In this document: piece by piece, positions 61,797-64,000 of the stretch
Layout of the letters: every line of letters begins with the position of its first letter
Position numbering within the stretch: position 1 is the stretch's first letter
DNA from: Candidatus Baltobacteraceae bacterium
Lineage (GTDB): Bacteria; Vulcanimicrobiota; Vulcanimicrobiia; Vulcanimicrobiales; Vulcanimicrobiaceae
DNA length: 64,000 nt
Direction: 5' to 3'
NCBI GenBank assembly: GCA_036488875.1
Contig: DASXGW010000004.1
Location: forward strand, 186,001-250,000
Notes under the pieces: generated by a model
Told to the model about the DNA's origin: nothing
The model's database searches: none
The model's input: only the letters and a program-made list of their open reading frames with translations
Translations under genes and position numbers: made by a program

Positions 61797-63280
61797 TTGC
61801 GATGCGTCTTTGGCAGCGTCAGCGCCGCAACCGCGGCCGAGAGCACCGTCAGGCCCGAGCACGCAAACGCAACCATGCGAAATCCCTCGGCGTAAGAATC
61901 GTGTACCGCCTCAATTTCGGCCGGGTCGTGCAACTGCGCCGCGGCTAACGCGCTGCGTTGTGCCTGCACGTCGTGACGCTGCTGCGGCGACAGGGAATCC
62001 AGACGCGGATCCAATCGCGCGTTGAAGACGGCGCTCAACAGCGCGCCGAGCACGGCGATTGCCAGTAACCCCGCGACGCGCGACGTCGCGTTGTTGATAC
62101 CCGACGCGAGGCCGACGCGGCCCTCGGGAACCGATTCCAAGAGCGTCGCGGTCAGCGGTGCGACCGTCAGCCCCATTCCCAACCCGACGACGGCGATCGC
62201 CGGAACGATGCCGCTCCAGAACTGCAGCTTCGGCAGCACGGCAAACAGGGCAAAACCCGCGGCGGTAATGAGTGGACCCGCGACGAGCAGCGTACGCGGC
62301 CCCAAGCTATACGACAACGCTCCGGAGAAGCGTGAGAGCAGCACCATCAACACGATGAACGGCAGCATCGCCGCGCCGGCGAGCGTGGCCGGATAGCCGT
62401 CGATCTGAATCATCACGAACGGCACGAAATAAAAGAGACCGCTCAGCGCGGCGTACAGCAGAAGCGTCAGCACGTTGACGCCGGTGAAATCGCGGCGCGC
62501 AAAGAGCGAGAGCGGAAGGATCGGATTGAGCGTTTTGCTTTCGAACATCACGAACGCCGCCAACGCCACCGCTCCGGCGCCAAGACTCGCAAACGTCATG
62601 GCATCCCAGCCGTCTTGGCCCGAAGCGACGAACGCGTAGACGATGCCGGCGAGTCCGGCCGTGACGAGCAGCGACCCGACGATGTCGGGCGTGCCGCGCT
62701 CGCCTTCGTCACGGCTCTCCGGAACGTGCCGCAACGTCAGCAGCACGACGGCAAGTGCGATCGGAAGATTGATGAAAAAGACCCACCGCCATCCAAAGTG
62801 ATCGACGATAGCGCCGCCGGCAACGGGACCAATCGCAGTCGCGACCGCCGTTAGACCCGACCAGCTTCCGATGGCCTTACCGCGATCCGCACCTTCGAAA
62901 CAGGCGCCGATGAGGGCTAAACTGGCCGGCGCGAGCATCGTTCCGCCAAGACCTTGTAAAATGCGCGCGGCGATCAGCATCGTCATCGAGGTTGACAAGC
63001 CGCAAAGAAGCGAGCCGGCGGCAAACACGACGACGCCGGATATGAAAAGGAGTCGCCGTCCATAACGGTCGCCAAGGCCGCCGGCCAGCAACATTAACGC
63101 CCCGAGCACTAACGTGTAGGCTTCCACCACCCACTGCGCGGACGTGGCGGAGGCGTGAAACGTTTCTTGGAGCACCGGCAAGGCGATCGCCACGACGGTG
63201 CCGTCGATGAAGACGAGGCTGGAGCCCAGGATCGTCGCCGCGAGGATCCATGGCTGGGACGCGCGTCCGCGATCGGGCAT
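61793..63280 (-). CDS. MFS multidrug exporter (DHA2/EmrB-QacA type)
   Basis: A 495-residue transporter with about 14 membrane helices. Signatures are LVFIDGTVVAIALPVLQ (motif D1), GDRYGRRLLF (motif A), RILQGLGGTMLAPASLALI (motif C region) and the GPVAGGAIVDHFGWRWVFFINLPI antiporter motif C. It is probably a proton-coupled exporter of hydrophobic cations or drugs. ATG 63280 begins the conserved part; an upstream start would lie in the divergent gene's promoter region. It is coupled to a GNAT acetyltransferase. Confidence 0.9.
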   Translation of the reverse strand: MPDRGRASQPWILAATILGSSLVFIDGTVVAIALPVLQETFHASATSAQWVVEAYTLVLGALMLLAGGLGDRYGRRLLFISGVVVFAAGSLLCGLSTSMTMLIAARILQGLGGTMLAPASLALIGACFEGADRGKAIGSWSGLTAVATAIGPVAGGAIVDHFGWRWVFFINLPIALAVVLLTLRHVPESRDEGERGTPDIVGSLLVTAGLAGIVYAFVASGQDGWDAMTFASLGAGAVALAAFVMFESKTLNPILPLSLFARRDFTGVNVLTLLLYAALSGLFYFVPFVMIQIDGYPATLAGAAMLPFIVLMVLLSRFSGALSYSLGPRTLLVAGPLITAAGFALFAVLPKLQFWSGIVPAIAVVGLGMGLTVAPLTATLLESVPEGRVGLASGINNATSRVAGLLAIAVLGALLSAVFNARLDPRLDSLSPQQRHDVQAQRSALAAAQLHDPAEIEAVHDSYAEGFRMVAFACSGLTVLSAAVAALTLPKTHRK

Positions 63281-63300
63281 GGGGCGTACACATTCGGGGT

Positions 63301-63314
63301 GAGGGCAGGCCCTC
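63301..63314. promoter_or_regulatory. Inverted repeat between the MFS and diguanylate cyclase genes
   Basis: GAGGGC-AG-GCCCTC, 6-bp arms with a 2-base centre, in the divergent gap. A candidate operator for a drug-responsive or signalling regulator that is not identified here. Confidence 0.4.
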
Positions 63315-63353
63315 CGCCGTGCCGAAAATACGGATAAGGTCTGGAGCCTTGTG

Positions 63354-64000
63354 ATGAACCGTAACGAACGGAATCTGGAGATCGTGCGGCAAACCGCCGA
63401 GATCCTCTCGACCGGCTCGGGTATATCCGAGACGTTCGAGCGCTTTTGTCTCATGCTCGCCAAGTTCATCGAGGCGTCGGTGGTGTTCATTGCCATCAAG
63501 CGTCGCGACGGCGTCTTCATCGACTTTGCCTACGACCACGGAAACGCCGTCCACAATCCGCAAAGCGGGCGCAAGATCAGCGCCGATTCGCAGACGCAGC
63601 GGGTGATCGATACCGGACAGCCGATCTTTCTTCGCACGCGCCTAGAGATTCGCGGTCCCATCATTCCGCTCAAAGAGGTCAAAGACGACGAGTCGCAGAG
63701 CGCAATCTTCGTTCCGCTGCGTTTCGGCAACGAGACGATCGGCGTGCTTTCGATTCAAACGACCGAACAGTGCGCGTACTCGCCCGACGATTTGCATCTG
63801 ATCGAAACGTGCGCGCTGTACGTCGCCGTCGCCGTGCAAGCTGAGACGATGCGCGGCGAAAAGGAGGCACTGCAATCGGTTGCCTCGCGCGATTCTTTGA
63901 CCGGCGTCGCGAGCCGGCGCGCCTTCGATCAACGTCTCCACGAAGATTGGACGCGCGCCCAGCGCGAGGACGGCGTGCTCTCAGTGCTCGTGATGGACGT
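63354..64000 (+). CDS. GAF-GGDEF diguanylate cyclase, partial
   Basis: The reading frame from ATG 63354 is open to the last base, so the 3' end is missing. About residues 10-165 form a GAF domain (SAIFVPLRFGNETIGVLSIQTTE), then the start of a GGDEF domain appears at SRDSLTGVASRRAFDQRL, the DxLTGxxNRR-type signature. The GGDEF catalytic motif itself lies beyond the window. It probably makes c-di-GMP in response to a small molecule sensed by the GAF domain. It is divergent from the drug exporter. Confidence 0.85.
   Translation, partial: MNRNERNLEIVRQTAEILSTGSGISETFERFCLMLAKFIEASVVFIAIKRRDGVFIDFAYDHGNAVHNPQSGRKISADSQTQRVIDTGQPIFLRTRLEIRGPIIPLKEVKDDESQSAIFVPLRFGNETIGVLSIQTTEQCAYSPDDLHLIETCALYVAVAVQAETMRGEKEALQSVASRDSLTGVASRRAFDQRLHEDWTRAQREDGVLSVLVMD

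Overview
The window is 64 kb of densely packed, GC-rich bacterial chromosome with short gaps, many 4-base ATGA/GTGA overlaps and frequent GTG/TTG starts. A large TonB-dependent receptor implies an outer membrane. A PucR-type regulator and actinobacterial-style qcrCAB/CtaG/CtaF respiratory genes sit beside it. This mixture fits a little-cultured diderm terrabacterial lineage such as Candidatus Eremiobacterota (WPS-2)-like bacteria; that placement is an inference from gene content, not a computed phylogeny.

Region 1 (1-17 kb): two S9 peptidases, then a putrescine/GABA catabolic cluster. gabT-patA-aldehyde dehydrogenase run leftward. A divergent PucR-family regulator, a TonB-dependent receptor and a flavin amine oxidase run rightward. 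selB (selenocysteine elongation factor) and an adenine deaminase follow.

Region 2 (17-32.5 kb): a DUF155-like membrane protein, a large sortilin/BNR-type beta-propeller protein, clpB, a pepsin-like aspartic peptidase lipoprotein, aldose epimerase, bipA/typA, a GAF sensor kinase, and small or surface proteins including a beta-helix protein and two lipoproteins.

Region 3 (32.5-39.7 kb) is the accessory region. selC (tRNA-Sec, anticodon UCA) carries at its 3' end a 27-bp direct repeat that recurs 5.8 kb downstream. These repeats bound an AT-richer island. The island holds a KTSC-domain protein, an HTH-XRE protein whose C-terminal half has a PD...ExK nuclease-like motif, a perfect 14-bp palindrome in a divergent promoter region, a C5-cytosine methyltransferase, a Vsr-type nick endonuclease and an SF1 (UvrD-like) helicase with an unrecognised N-terminal domain. 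No integrase is visible. I read it as a restriction-modification/defence island, possibly with a fused control and restriction protein. A frameshifted gene lies just outside it.

Region 4 (39.7-51 kb): clpP, a GAF-SpoIIE phosphatase, a CarF/TMEM189-like lipid desaturase, a TMEM175-like channel, a lipase, an agmatinase-family ureohydrolase, a UbiB/ABC1 kinase, an amino acid permease, a DUF2231 membrane protein and an SDR dehydrogenase.

Region 5 (51-58.2 kb): an electron-transport cluster. qcrC, a mono-haem cytochrome c, ctaG, qcrB, qcrA and ctaE lie next to divergent ctaC-ctaD-ctaF. Together they would make a menaquinol/ubiquinol:cytochrome c reductase and an aa3-type oxidase. The last 6 kb hold a DUF4126 protein, ettA, a secreted phosphoesterase, a GNAT acetyltransferase coupled to an MFS drug exporter, and a GAF-GGDEF protein cut by the window end. 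Selenocysteine decoding is represented by both selB and selC; selA, selD and any selenoprotein gene were not seen here.
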